Source of the DNA: Streptomyces griseocarneus
GTDB taxonomy: Bacteria > Actinomycetota > Actinomycetes > Streptomycetales > Streptomycetaceae
Direction of reading: 5' to 3'
NCBI GenBank assembly: GCA_003674045.1
Contig: PENC01000001.1
Coordinates: 744,001 to 808,000, forward strand
Length of the DNA stretch: 64,000 nucleotides
The notes under the pieces are model-generated. The model ran no database searches and was not told where the DNA came from. It saw only the letters and a list, made by a program, of their open reading frames with translations. The position numbers were made by a program, and so were the translations under genes. This document shows positions 17,025 through 25,293 of this stretch, piece by piece. The stretch's first letter is position 1. Each line of letters opens with the position of its first letter.

Positions 17025-17960
17025 TCACACGGGGCGCAGCACCACCTTGCCCGCGTTGACGCGCGCCTCAATGATCCCGTGCGCCTCGGCGGCCCGCTCC
17101 AGCGGCAGTTCGGCGTGGACATGGGCGCGGACACGGCCCGCCGCGTGCAGCTCCCACAGCTCCCGGCGCCACTGCTCCATCAGAGCGGGCCGGTGCCGGG
17201 CGATGAGCGCCATCTGGAAGCCGATCACGGCCTTCGCGCCGACCAGCAGGTCGTACGCCTCGAAGGTGCCGCCACCCGAGCTGTACGCCACCAGCCGCCC
17301 GCCCGGGGCCAGGGCCGCGAGCGCGGGGGAGAGGAGTTCCCCGCCGACCGCGTCCAGGACGATGCCGACGGGCTCGACGTCCGCGAGCCCGTCGTACGTC
17401 ACGACCTCGTCCGCGCCCAGCGACCGCACGAAGTCCGCCTTGGCGGCCGAGCCCACCGCCCCGACCACGCGCTGGGCGCCGCGGGCCTTCGCTAGCTGCA
17501 CGGCGAGGTGGCCCACGCCGCTCGCCGCGGCTGTGACCAGCACGGACTCGCCCTCGGCGGGGCGGGCCGCCTCGTACGCGCCGAGGGCGACCAGGCCGCT
17601 GCGCACAAGCGCGACGGCGTCCACGGCGGTCGCGTGCTCCGGTATCGGCGAGGTCATGGCGACGGGCAGGACGGAGTGCTCGGCGTACCCGTCGGCGAAG
17701 CACAGGCCCGTGACGCGGTCGCCCACGGCGAAGTCCGTCACCCCCGGCCCGAGGGCGACGACCTCGCCCGCGACCTCCCCGCCGAGGCTCGCGGGGAGCG
17801 CGAGCCCGCCCTCGCGGACCTTCCGTACGACGGGCAGGGTGACCCCGACCGCCTCGGTATGCAGCAGGAGTTCACCGGGGCCCGGGGTGGGCACGTCCGT
17901 CGTCTCGACCCGCAGGACCTCCGGGCCGCCGTTCTCGTGATAGCGGACGCGACGCATCAT
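17025..17960 (-). CDS. Zinc-type alcohol dehydrogenase/quinone oxidoreductase
   Basis: A 311-residue MDR-superfamily enzyme without obvious structural or catalytic zinc cysteines, so a quinone oxidoreductase-like member. The GroES-like domain (1-120) includes GGEVAGEVVALGPGV. The Rossmann motif is ESVLVTAAASGVGHLAVQLA (about 136-155). GGAGG six bases before the ATG at 17960 fixes the start; a longer in-frame extension would run into the operators. It is divergent from a MarR gene, its probable repressor. Confidence 0.88.
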   Translation of the reverse strand: MMRRVRYHENGGPEVLRVETTDVPTPGPGELLLHTEAVGVTLPVVRKVREGGLALPASLGGEVAGEVVALGPGVTDFAVGDRVTGLCFADGYAEHSVLPVAMTSPIPEHATAVDAVALVRSGLVALGAYEAARPAEGESVLVTAAASGVGHLAVQLAKARGAQRVVGAVGSAAKADFVRSLGADEVVTYDGLADVEPVGIVLDAVGGELLSPALAALAPGGRLVAYSSGGGTFEAYDLLVGAKAVIGFQMALIARHRPALMEQWRRELWELHAAGRVRAHVHAELPLERAAEAHGIIEARVNAGKVVLRPV

Positions 17961-17978
17961 GGGGACCTCCACAAGTTC

Positions 17979-18022
17979 GTTGGGAGCCCCAACGGTATCC
18001 CATTTCATTGGGAGGCCCAATG
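17979..18022. promoter_or_regulatory. Two MarR-type palindromic operators
   Basis: GTTGGG-AGC-CCCAAC (17979-17993) and CATTGGG-AGG-CCCAATG (18006-18022) are both perfect inverted repeats sharing TTGGGAG(C/G)CCCAA. Their centres are 28 bp apart. They lie between the divergent oxidoreductase and MarR genes and overlap a -35-like TTGGGA (18008-18013) paired with TAGGGT (18032-18037). Confidence 0.88.
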
Positions 18023-18043
18023 GTTTTTCGGTAGGGTCGGGGC

Positions 18044-18499
18044 ATGGCAGAGAACGAGCCCCAGGCCGAACCCGAGCTCGATCGCATCAGGGCCCTCCCC
18101 AGCTGGCTGCTCAACCGCGCCTCCGCGCGGGGCCGCCGCCTCGTGAGCGAGGCGCTCGCCGCCGAGGGCATGCGCATGCCGCACCATGCGGTGCTGTGCG
18201 CTGTCGCGGACCTCGGGCCTGTCGCCCAGGCCGAGCTCGGGCGGCGGACCGGCTTCGACCCCAAGGACATGGTCGGCATCCTGAACGACCTTCAGGGCGC
18301 GGGACTGATCACGCGCGCGCCCGACCCGGCGGACCGGCGCAAGAACGCGATCTCCCTGACGGGGGAGGGGGGCCGCCTTCAGCGGCGGCTGACGCTGCTG
18401 GGGGAGGAAGCGAACGAGGTGCTTCTGGGTGGGCTGTCGCCTCGGGAACGGGAGGTTTTTCTGGAGCTGTTGGGGAGGGTTGTGGCGGGGGAAGCCTAG
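18044..18499 (+). CDS. MarR-family transcriptional regulator
   Basis: A 151-residue winged-helix regulator. The central DNA-binding region includes VAQAELGRRTGFDPKDMVGI and the wing RAPDPADRRKNAISLT, with the conserved DxRxxxxxLT-like pattern. It probably represses the divergent quinone oxidoreductase gene and itself through the palindromes at 17979-18022. The ATG lies about seven bases after a plausible -10 (TAGGGT) and has no separate Shine-Dalgarno sequence, so the mRNA may be leaderless. Confidence 0.92.
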   Translation: MAENEPQAEPELDRIRALPSWLLNRASARGRRLVSEALAAEGMRMPHHAVLCAVADLGPVAQAELGRRTGFDPKDMVGILNDLQGAGLITRAPDPADRRKNAISLTGEGGRLQRRLTLLGEEANEVLLGGLSPREREVFLELLGRVVAGEA

Positions 18500-18548
18500 G
18501 CATCTGCCGGGGGCGGCTGTCTGGCGGCCGCGGCTGTTCTGTGGTTGC

Positions 18549-18570
18549 TCGCGCAGTTCCCCGCGCCCCT
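18549..18570 (+). repeat. Dispersed Streptomyces repeat, copy 1
   Basis: Core CGCGCAGTTCCCCGCGCCCC, followed by a short A-rich loop and AAGGGG, making a hairpin at the convergent end of the marR and fdhD genes. Identical or near-identical copies lie at 21249 and (inverted) 21425. I recognise this as a motif scattered in many Streptomyces intergenic regions. Confidence 0.75.
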
Positions 18571-18597
18571 AAAAACAAAGGGGTGTGGCCACCCCGA

Positions 18598-19431
18598 TCA
18601 ATCCAGGACCACGCGCTCCTCGCCCGCGTAGATGTTCATCGACTTGCCACGCAGGAAGCCCACCAGCGTCAGGCCCGTCTCCGTCGCCAGGTCCACGGCC
18701 AGGGAGGAAGGGGCCGAGACGGCGGCCAGGACGGGGATGCCCGCCATGACGGCCTTCTGCGCGAGTTCGAACGAGGCGCGGCCCGACACGAGAAGGACGG
18801 TGCCGGAGAGGGGCAGCAGGCCCTGCTGGAGGGCGCGACCGACGATCTTGTCGACCGCGTTGTGCCTGCCCACATCCTCCCGCACGTCCAGGAGTTCGCC
18901 GTCGGCCGAGAAGAGCGCGGCGCCGTGCAGCGCGCCCGTACGCTCGAAGACCTGCTGTGCCGCCCGCAGCCGGTCGGGGAGTTCCGTGAGGAGTTCCGGC
19001 GTCAGCCGCATCGGTGACGGACCGTCCGAGACCGGATGCCGCGCTGTCGTCCGTACGGCGTCCAGACTCGCCTTGCCGCACAGGCCGCACGACGACGTGG
19101 TGTAGACGTTGCGTTCGAGCGCGATGTCGGGAAGCGGCACGCCGGGGGCGAGCCGTACGTCCACCACGTTGTACGTGTTGCCGCTGTCCTCCGTCGCGCC
19201 CGCGCAGTAGACGATGTGCGACAGCTCCTCGGCGCTGCTCAGCACGCCCTCGCTGACCAGGAAGCCGGCCGCGAGCGCGAAGTCGTCGCCGGGGGTGCGC
19301 ATGGTGATCGCCAGCGGCTTGCCGTTGAGCCGGATCTCCATCGGCTCCTCGGCGACCAAGGTGTCGGGGCGGGTGCCGACGGCCCCGTCCCGGATGCGGA
19401 TGACGCGGCGGCGCGCGGTGACCCGTCCCAT
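18598..19431 (-). CDS. fdhD: Formate dehydrogenase accessory sulfurtransferase FdhD
   Basis: A 277-residue protein that moves sulfur to the molybdenum cofactor of formate dehydrogenases. The persulfide-carrying motif TSSCGLCGK places the two cysteines at 115 and 118. NGKPLAITMRTPGDDFALAAGFL near 36-58 and RHNAVDKI near 206 are also family signatures. Length fits FdhD. No formate dehydrogenase gene is next to it in this window. The ATG at 19431 has only a weak ribosome binding site. Confidence 0.95.
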   Translation of the reverse strand: MGRVTARRRVIRIRDGAVGTRPDTLVAEEPMEIRLNGKPLAITMRTPGDDFALAAGFLVSEGVLSSAEELSHIVYCAGATEDSGNTYNVVDVRLAPGVPLPDIALERNVYTTSSCGLCGKASLDAVRTTARHPVSDGPSPMRLTPELLTELPDRLRAAQQVFERTGALHGAALFSADGELLDVREDVGRHNAVDKIVGRALQQGLLPLSGTVLLVSGRASFELAQKAVMAGIPVLAAVSAPSSLAVDLATETGLTLVGFLRGKSMNIYAGEERVVLD

Positions 19432-19624
19432 GGTGATCAGTCCCGGTGCTGGTGGTGGCGGTGGACCCTCATTCTCGTCGGCGGCCCCGCCCGCGCGGGC
19501 ACCGGGCGGGACGTGACGTCGGACTCATCGCCCACGGCGGGCCCCACGGCGCGCGAGCGGCTCGCTACCGTCGGGTACAGCGCCACTTCCCCGCCCCGAC
19601 CGTGCACCGAGAGCGGAGATCACG

Positions 19625-21166
19625 ATGGCACCCACCCTCACCCTCAAGCCCGGTACGGACTGGGCCGCCGCCTGGCAGCGCTGCCGGACGGTCGCCCCCG
19701 AGGCCTTCCGGGACGACCACGTCCTCAATCTCTGGAACGGCTTCTGGCAGGCCGACGGCCACGCGCTGCCCGGCACGACACCCGTCGACGGCAGCCCCGT
19801 CCCCGGCCCGCCCCGGCTCGACTCCGGCACCGCGCGGCACGCCGTACGGGCCTCGCTCGACCAGCACCGCGCCTGGCGCGAGGTGCCGCTGGCCGACCGG
19901 CGCGCCCGGGTGGGCGCCACCCTCGACGCGCTCACCGAGCACCGCGAACTCCTCGCCCTCCTCCTCGTCTGGGAGATAGGCAAGCCCTGGCGGCTCGCGC
20001 AGGCGGACGTGGACCGCGCGATCGACGGAGTCCGCTGGTACGTCGACGGCATCGACGGCATGCTCACCGGGCGCGCCCCGCTGGCCGGGCCCGTCAGCAA
20101 TATCGCCAGTTGGAACTACCCGCTCTCGGTCCTCGTCCACGCCATGCTCGTCCAGGCACTGGCCGGGAACGCCGTCATCGCCAAGACCCCCACGGACGGC
20201 GGCCTGGCCTGCCTCACCCTGGCCTCGGCGCTCGCCGCCCGCGAGGGGCTCCCCGTGACCCTGGTCAGCGGCAGCGGCGGCGAGCTCTCGGAAGCGCTGG
20301 TCCGCGCGCCCGAGATCGGCTGCGTCTCGTTCGTCGGCGGGCGCGACACGGGCGCGCGGGTCGCCACCGCGGTGGCCGACCTCGGCAAACGCCACATCCT
20401 CGAACAGGAGGGCCTCAACACCTGGGGCATCTGGAACTTCACCGACTGGGACTCCCTCGCCCCGCGCATCCGCAAGACCTTCGACTACGCCAAGCAGCGC
20501 TGCACGGCCTATCCGCGATTCGTGGTCCAACGGGCGTCCTTCGCCGACTTCCTGGCGGTCTATCTGCCCGCCGTGCGCACCGTACGCTTCGGGCACCCCC
20601 TCGCCGTGTCCGCACCCGACGACGCCCTCCCGGAGCTGGACTTCGGCCCCCTCATCAACGCGGCCAAGGCCAAGGAACTCGGCGACCAGGTGGCGGAGGC
20701 GATCGACCGCGGCGCCGTACCACTGCACCGCGGCTCGCTCGCCGACGGCCACTTCCTGCCGGGCCAGGACACGGCCGCGTACGTCCCGCCCGTCACGCTC
20801 CTCAACCCACCGCCGAGCTCACCTCTCCACCACGCGGAACCCTTCGGGCCCGTCGACACCATCGTGCTGGTCGACACGGAGGCCGAGCTGCTCGCCGCGA
20901 TGAACGCCAGCAACGGCGCGCTGGTCGCCACCCTGTCGTGCGACGACGCGGGTACGTACCGACGCCTCGCACCGCAGATCCGCGCCTTCAAGGTCGGCCA
21001 CGGCGAGCCGCGCTCCCGCGGCGACCGCGACGAACTGTTCGGCGGCTTCGGGGCGTCGTGGCGCGGGGCGTTCGTGGGTGGCGAACTCCTGGTACGCGCG
21101 GTGACGCGGGGCCCGGCAGCCGAGAGGCTGCCGGGCAATTTCCCGGACTACCACTTGCTGCCGTGA
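19625..21166 (+). CDS. Aldehyde dehydrogenase family protein
   Basis: A 513-residue NAD(P)-dependent enzyme. The conserved ASWNYP motif is at 161-166, the cofactor lysine K187 in AVIAKTPT, the general base Glu in LEQEGLN (260/262) and the nucleophile C293 in KQRCTAYPRF. The motif spacing is normal, but the flanks deviate from the canonical GQxC sequence, and an acyl-CoA-reductase-like relative is possible. GAGAGCGGAGATCACG precedes the ATG. It is monocistronic and divergent from fdhD. Confidence 0.85.
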   Translation: MAPTLTLKPGTDWAAAWQRCRTVAPEAFRDDHVLNLWNGFWQADGHALPGTTPVDGSPVPGPPRLDSGTARHAVRASLDQHRAWREVPLADRRARVGATLDALTEHRELLALLLVWEIGKPWRLAQADVDRAIDGVRWYVDGIDGMLTGRAPLAGPVSNIASWNYPLSVLVHAMLVQALAGNAVIAKTPTDGGLACLTLASALAAREGLPVTLVSGSGGELSEALVRAPEIGCVSFVGGRDTGARVATAVADLGKRHILEQEGLNTWGIWNFTDWDSLAPRIRKTFDYAKQRCTAYPRFVVQRASFADFLAVYLPAVRTVRFGHPLAVSAPDDALPELDFGPLINAAKAKELGDQVAEAIDRGAVPLHRGSLADGHFLPGQDTAAYVPPVTLLNPPPSSPLHHAEPFGPVDTIVLVDTEAELLAAMNASNGALVATLSCDDAGTYRRLAPQIRAFKVGHGEPRSRGDRDELFGGFGASWRGAFVGGELLVRAVTRGPAAERLPGNFPDYHLLP

Positions 21167-21248
21167 CAGCCGGGGCTCCGCCCCGGACCCCGCGCCTGCC
21201 GGGCTGCCTCTTGTGCTCCGTGCGCGTCTGCGACCCCGGTGGGGCTGG

Positions 21249-21270
21249 TCGCGCAGTTCCCCGCGCCCCT
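21249..21270 (+). repeat. Dispersed Streptomyces repeat, copy 2
   Basis: The same 22-bp sequence as at 18549, here followed by GACGGGGCGCGG, which can pair back on it. It lies downstream of the aldehyde dehydrogenase gene. With the inverted copy at 21425 it could fold into a larger stem around 21249-21446. Confidence 0.72.
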
Positions 21271-21424
21271 GACGGGGCGCGGCCGACATCCGGTGGAGGG
21301 GGCGGGGCCGGAGGGCGGGGTTCTGAAACGACGGTGCATCGTCACGGCACCCAACCCGTATCGGCCGCACGCACCGCGTTTCAGGTTCCGCCCGGAGGCA
21401 ACGCCCCCGGCCCACAGACCACCC

Positions 21425-21446
21425 AGGGGCGCGGGGAACGGCGCGA
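21425..21446 (-). repeat. Dispersed Streptomyces repeat, inverted copy 3
   Basis: The reverse complement of copies 1 and 2 with one mismatch (GCGCCG instead of GCGCAG). It sits just after the end of the convergent DUF2254 gene. Confidence 0.68.
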
Positions 21447-21475
21447 GAAGCGACCACCGGCCCGCAGACGAAGGG

Positions 21476-22813
21476 CTAGCCGATCCCCTGCCGGTCCGGC
21501 CGCAAGGCAAACGCACGGTCCGCCCCCTCCGGCGTCCCCCGCTCCACCGCCTGCTCGAGGAGAACGCGATGGCGCGCGAGCGGCGCGCGCCGCTCGGGCG
21601 GGGCCAAGGCCGTCAGGTCCTCCAGCGCCGCCATCAGACGCCGCGTCACCTGCGGAGCCGCCGTCGCACAGCCGCGGATCTCGGTGAAACCCAGATCGAC
21701 GAGATCCGGCCACCCCGGCAGGTCCTGCACCAGCCGTACCGCGCCCTGCCGGTCGCAGTGCTGGAGGACTCCCAGCGGACGGCCCACGACGCCGGCGAGG
21801 ACCTGCACGATGCGGTCGAGACACTGGACGGCGGTCGTCGGGTCGTTGACGGCGGGGGACAGGGCCCGCTGCGCGATGTCGGACAGTTGCCGGAGCCCGA
21901 AACCCAGGTCCTGGTGGAAGGTCCGCTCCACGCCGACCGACACGGTGCGACGCAGGGCCCGCGTCAGCGGGCCCGCACCCGCACCGCCGTGCACGGCGAG
22001 CACCGGCGTCCCCGGCACCACGAAGTCCCCGATCCGCGGGATCAGCCGCAGCACCACCCCGTACCGCCGCGCCACCCGCACCAGCCGGGCGATGTTCACG
22101 TCCCGCAGTACCCCGGCCCGCCCCCGGTGGGCGACGGTGGCGACGGCCGGGGCGAGCTCGGGGGCCGGGCCGCCCGCCGCGGCATGCCGGTCCAGCACGC
22201 GGAACGACTCGCGGGCGATGTGGTCGATGACATGGACGACCCGCATCAGCCGGAGCGTCGAGTTCACATAGGCGACGAAGAGCCCGAGGCTCACCAGCAC
22301 CATGAGCACGCAGGCGATGCTGGAGACGAACGGCACCGTCTCGACGGTGCGCGGGTCGGTGTCCCCCTGGTACGAGGCCTGCACCAGCAGCGCGAACAGG
22401 AATGTCGCCAGGAACCACGCGAACGTGCACTTGGTGATCCGGCTGCGTACGTACAGCCGCACCACACGCGGTGACATCTGCCCGCTGGCCATCTGCAGCG
22501 CGACCAGGCTGATCGAGAACACCACGCCGATGAAGGTCAGCATCGCCGAGCCCACGGTCGTGATGATCGTCTTGGTGTCGTCGGCGATGTCGATCAGGTC
22601 GGAGACCGTGGCGTAGTCGCCGTCCCGCTGGAGTGCCTCGATCAGCAGGCTGTCGAGGAAGAGTGCCACCGCGGCCAGTACGGCGGCTCCCACCAGCCCC
22701 ACGGCCGGTGCGAACCAGAAGGTGTCCCGCAGATGCTCCCGCAGGGGCGAGAGCGGGCGGGGCCTGCGCCTCACCAGCCCACTTACCGCCCCAGCCTGTC
22801 CTGATTTGGGCAT
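21476..22813 (-). CDS. DUF2254 family membrane protein
   Basis: A 445-residue protein with four hydrophobic segments in the N-terminal third: FWFAPAVGLVGAAVLAAVAL near 32, the GSAMLTFIGVVFSISLVALQ region near 88, and two more near 120-170. Segments such as MASGQMSPRVVR and NDPTTAVQCLD fit DUF2254. The C-terminal half is soluble. Function is unknown. It is the last host gene before the tRNA and prophage. Confidence 0.85.
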   Translation of the reverse strand: MPKSGQAGAVSGLVRRRPRPLSPLREHLRDTFWFAPAVGLVGAAVLAAVALFLDSLLIEALQRDGDYATVSDLIDIADDTKTIITTVGSAMLTFIGVVFSISLVALQMASGQMSPRVVRLYVRSRITKCTFAWFLATFLFALLVQASYQGDTDPRTVETVPFVSSIACVLMVLVSLGLFVAYVNSTLRLMRVVHVIDHIARESFRVLDRHAAAGGPAPELAPAVATVAHRGRAGVLRDVNIARLVRVARRYGVVLRLIPRIGDFVVPGTPVLAVHGGAGAGPLTRALRRTVSVGVERTFHQDLGFGLRQLSDIAQRALSPAVNDPTTAVQCLDRIVQVLAGVVGRPLGVLQHCDRQGAVRLVQDLPGWPDLVDLGFTEIRGCATAAPQVTRRLMAALEDLTALAPPERRAPLARHRVLLEQAVERGTPEGADRAFALRPDRQGIG

Positions 22814-22917
22814 AAATGGAGCTTATGGGGCGCTCTGGTATCGCGGTAAACGGCACTCCGAAACCTTGGTATTGTTATCCATGTCGCCGCGGGGAACACC
22901 GCGAAGGCAAACACCTA

Positions 22918-23005
22918 GTCCGGGTGGCGGAATGGCAGACGCGCTAGCTTGAGGTGCTAGTGCCCTTTATCGGGCGTGGGGGTTCAAGTCCCCCCTCGGA
23001 CACCA
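22918..23005 (+). tRNA. tRNA-Leu (anticodon GAG), prophage attachment target
   Basis: An 88-nt class II tRNA with encoded CCA. The acceptor stem GTCCGGG pairs with CTCGGAC (one G-T pair). The anticodon stem CTAGC/GCTAG holds the loop TTGAGGT, anticodon GAG, reading CUC/CUU. A long variable arm (TGCCCTTTATCGGGCG) and the T loop TTCAAGT are present. The 3' end is followed within 150 bp by a tyrosine integrase gene, so the intact tRNA marks the left prophage junction. Confidence 0.96.
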
Positions 23006-23010
23006 GCAGG
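22976..23010. other. Candidate attL core at the 3' end of tRNA-Leu
   Basis: Tyrosine integrases encoded beside a tRNA usually recombine within its T arm and 3' end, so the core should lie here. The exact limits need the right-hand copy, which is outside the window. Placement is inferred from the tRNA-integrase arrangement. Confidence 0.5.
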
Positions 23011-23033
23011 AACCCCAGTCACCTGGGGTTTTT
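23011..23033 (+). terminator. Terminator of the tRNA-Leu transcript
   Basis: The stem AACCCCAG/CTGGGGTT (23011-23018/23023-23030) with loop TCAC is followed by a run of Ts. It comes directly after the tRNA 3' end. Confidence 0.82.
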
Positions 23034-23061
23034 CTGTTTTCCCGGATCAGTTCACGCGTCG

Positions 23062-23119
23062 GCGTGACCAGTGCGTGACCAGCAGGATTCGGGACTTCCC
23101 GCAAGCGGTGGCGTGACCA
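23062..23119. repeat. GCGTGACCA repeats, possible integrase arm-type sites
   Basis: GCGTGACCA occurs at 23062-23070, 23073-23081 and 23111-23119, all in the same orientation, between the tRNA and the integrase stop. Short direct repeats flanking the core are typical of arm-type sites bound by the integrase N-terminal domain. Confidence 0.55.
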
Positions 23120-23151
23120 ACCACGAGACCAGACCGCGCGGGGACCTTGCG

Positions 23152-24606
23152 TCAGGCCGTCGGAATCGGCAGGCTTCGCGGCCCGCTCGGAACGACACCG
23201 GCAGAACTGCGCCGCGTGGTCGGGCCGACCTCGCCGAGGCCGATTCGGTGGGCGCTGGAGGAAGCCAGCCGCTTGGCGTTGTCGGAACGCCGCTGGCCGT
23301 ACTTCTTCATCGTGAAGCCCGGCCCCGAGCGGTGGCGCGCGTTCGCCGAGACCTCGACGGGGTTCTCCTTGTTCTCAAGATCGTTCGTGATCTTGGTGCG
23401 GCGCCAGCCCGACACCCCGAACTCGTCGGGCAGGTGGAGGCGCCCCCGCTGGGTTCGCCAGCGGGCAGAGACCTTCTCGGGGTCCTGGGGGCCACCGGCG
23501 CGGCTCTCCTTGAACAGCTTGAAGGAGTCCCGGGCGAAGACGAGACCGTGGTCTACCCAGAGGTTCCCGAGCACCTGCTTCTCGTGCTGCTGGCGCTCCC
23601 ACTGCCATCGCAGGACATCCATCAGGGCCGGGTCCACATAGATCACGGCGTCCTTCTCGCCGTCCTTCGTGAGCTTCCGAAGCCTGAACGTCTTCCCCTC
23701 CTCGACGACGACCCACGCGAGCGTGATGGAGCCCTCATCCCAGTTGATCAGGTCCCACTTCCACCCAAGCACCTCGCTCCGGCGACATCCGCTGGCGGCG
23801 TACGCCGTCCAGAGCGCCGCGTCTCTGAGGCAGTGGTGGGTCAGCCCGCCATCGCACCGGGAGTTCCCGCATGGCGTCCAGACGTCGGCCAGGAACCGCT
23901 TCGTCTCATCGTCGGTCAAGGTCGGCTTGTCGGGTTCGGCCGCCGTAACCTGCCGCTCCGTCGGCGGGTGTGCATAGTGGGCCGGGTTGAACGACAGCAG
24001 CCGTCGAGGACCCGTCACCGTTTCGAGCGCCGCGGAAATGATGTTGTGGATGTGAAGGACTGACTTCGGCCCGAGCGGCTTGCCGCGGTTCGTCGGGCAC
24101 GGCTCGCTTTCGAGCCGCTGATACAGGCCATTCAGTAGCTCGTCGGTCATCTCCACCACCTTCCCACTGCCGATGTACGGCTTGATGTGCAGCCGCATTT
24201 TGGGCTCGTAGCCTGCCTTCGTCGTGCCTTCGCCCCGGTGGCGCTTGAGCCACCGGTCGAGCAACTCGCCCATCGTGAGATCGGGGTCGGTGAGCAGCTT
24301 CTCGACCTTCAGAAGCGACACCTTCCCGGGCGCGGCCCCTCCCGCTCCGGGAAGGGCCGTCGCCGCCCGCCCCCCGGGGGCCCTGCTGACCGACTCCGGA
24401 TCTTCCTTGTACTTCGTCAGCCAGGCCGCCAGGGCCTCAGCGGCGGCCGTTTTGGTCTCGTAGTCGCGGCCTATCCAGTACCGAACTTGCTCACCCGTTT
24501 TCGGGTCCACATGCAGCGGAGTACGGACACCCCAAGTGTCCCTGCGGCCACTCCGTTTGACCCTCACCGGGGTGGTGCCGAGTCCGTTACCGCGTCGCGT
24601 TGCCAC
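23152..24606 (-). CDS. int: Tyrosine site-specific recombinase (prophage integrase)
   Basis: A 484-residue integrase. An N-terminal AP2-like arm-binding region (about 20-65) is followed by a core-binding SAM-like domain (about 108-200) and the catalytic domain (about 228-440). Catalytic residues are R275 (SGCRRSEV), R402 (SGWRRTK), H425 (ARHRSG) and the nucleophile Y436 (MKKYGQ). The box II histidine that usually sits three before the second Arg is a serine here. The GTG start at 24606 follows AAGGGG. It lies 146 bp from the tRNA-Leu it presumably targets. Confidence 0.93.
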   Translation of the reverse strand: MATRRGNGLGTTPVRVKRSGRRDTWGVRTPLHVDPKTGEQVRYWIGRDYETKTAAAEALAAWLTKYKEDPESVSRAPGGRAATALPGAGGAAPGKVSLLKVEKLLTDPDLTMGELLDRWLKRHRGEGTTKAGYEPKMRLHIKPYIGSGKVVEMTDELLNGLYQRLESEPCPTNRGKPLGPKSVLHIHNIISAALETVTGPRRLLSFNPAHYAHPPTERQVTAAEPDKPTLTDDETKRFLADVWTPCGNSRCDGGLTHHCLRDAALWTAYAASGCRRSEVLGWKWDLINWDEGSITLAWVVVEEGKTFRLRKLTKDGEKDAVIYVDPALMDVLRWQWERQQHEKQVLGNLWVDHGLVFARDSFKLFKESRAGGPQDPEKVSARWRTQRGRLHLPDEFGVSGWRRTKITNDLENKENPVEVSANARHRSGPGFTMKKYGQRRSDNAKRLASSSAHRIGLGEVGPTTRRSSAGVVPSGPRSLPIPTA

Positions 24607-24671
24607 GCGTAATTCCCCTTCCCGGCCAGGCCCTTGCCTGACCTATCGTCAGTTTGATCTATGCGCACCCT

Positions 24672-24684
24672 GGGTTGTCAACCC
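24672..24684. promoter_or_regulatory. Palindrome GGGTTG-T-CAACCC ahead of the wHTH gene
   Basis: A perfect 6+1+6 inverted repeat lies 36 bp before the ATG at 24721 and about 65 bp from the integrase start on the other strand. It is a candidate operator in the int/wHTH divergent region. Confidence 0.45.
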
Positions 24685-24720
24685 CGGGTCGCCGGTTGGG
24701 TGTGGTGTAGCTTGTTGACC

Positions 24721-25257
24721 ATGACGGACCAGGGAATCGGCACAGAGGTCGTGCAGCAGCAAGGCGCATGGACCGTACGGATGTGGTGGCCGGCTGGCCC
24801 GATTTCGGGAGGCCCGCAGCGGGTGACCATCGAAGCGGCGACTGGCGCGCTACTCGGAGACGTTGCCCGGGGAATCTCAACGACGGTCTTGCGGGGAATC
24901 AACCCTGCTGCCGCCGCGGAGCAGGCCCAAGCCAGCGCCCCCGCGCAGGAAGGCGTGACCGACTTCGCCCACAGGGGCGCTGCGGTGCGGACGTTTCTTG
25001 AGCGAGAAGGGGTTTCCCCGGCTTACCTGGTGGTCCTGGTCTCGCTCTACAAAGACATGGCGGATCGCGGCGCGAAGTCTCTCGTGCGGGACCTTGCGGC
25101 GTTCGTCGACCGACGCCCTGAAACAGTTAAGGCGCACCTCAAGCAGGCTCGTCGAGACGGCTACCTAACCACGGTGGCGGGTAAGGCTGGCGGTGAGCTG
25201 ACGGCGAAGGCCCGGGGTGTCCTGGCCTCGATTGGTATCGAGTCGGCGGAGGGGTGA
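24721..25257 (+). CDS. Winged-helix DNA-binding protein beside the integrase
   Basis: A 178-residue protein. Residues about 80-170 form a helix-turn-helix/winged-helix unit: SLYKDMADRGAKSLVRDLAA, FVDRRPETVKAHLKQARRDG, then YLTTVAGKAGGELTAKARG. The N-terminal half is a beta-rich domain of unknown type. It is the only rightward gene at the left end and is divergent from int, the position of many phage regulators, so control of integration or lysogeny is possible. The ATG at 24721 is preferred to an earlier in-frame ATG at 24661 that would lie upstream of the palindrome. Confidence 0.68.
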   Translation: MTDQGIGTEVVQQQGAWTVRMWWPAGPISGGPQRVTIEAATGALLGDVARGISTTVLRGINPAAAAEQAQASAPAQEGVTDFAHRGAAVRTFLEREGVSPAYLVVLVSLYKDMADRGAKSLVRDLAAFVDRRPETVKAHLKQARRDGYLTTVAGKAGGELTAKARGVLASIGIESAEG

Positions 25258-25259
25258 AG

Positions 25260-25283
25260 AGCCCGGGGCCGGAGCCCCGGGCT
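25260..25283. terminator. Bidirectional hairpin terminator
   Basis: A perfect 10-bp stem AGCCCGGGGC/GCCCCGGGCT (25260-25269/25274-25283) with loop CGGA lies between convergent stop codons at 25257 and 25294. Confidence 0.8.
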
Positions 25284-25293
25284 CGACGACGGC

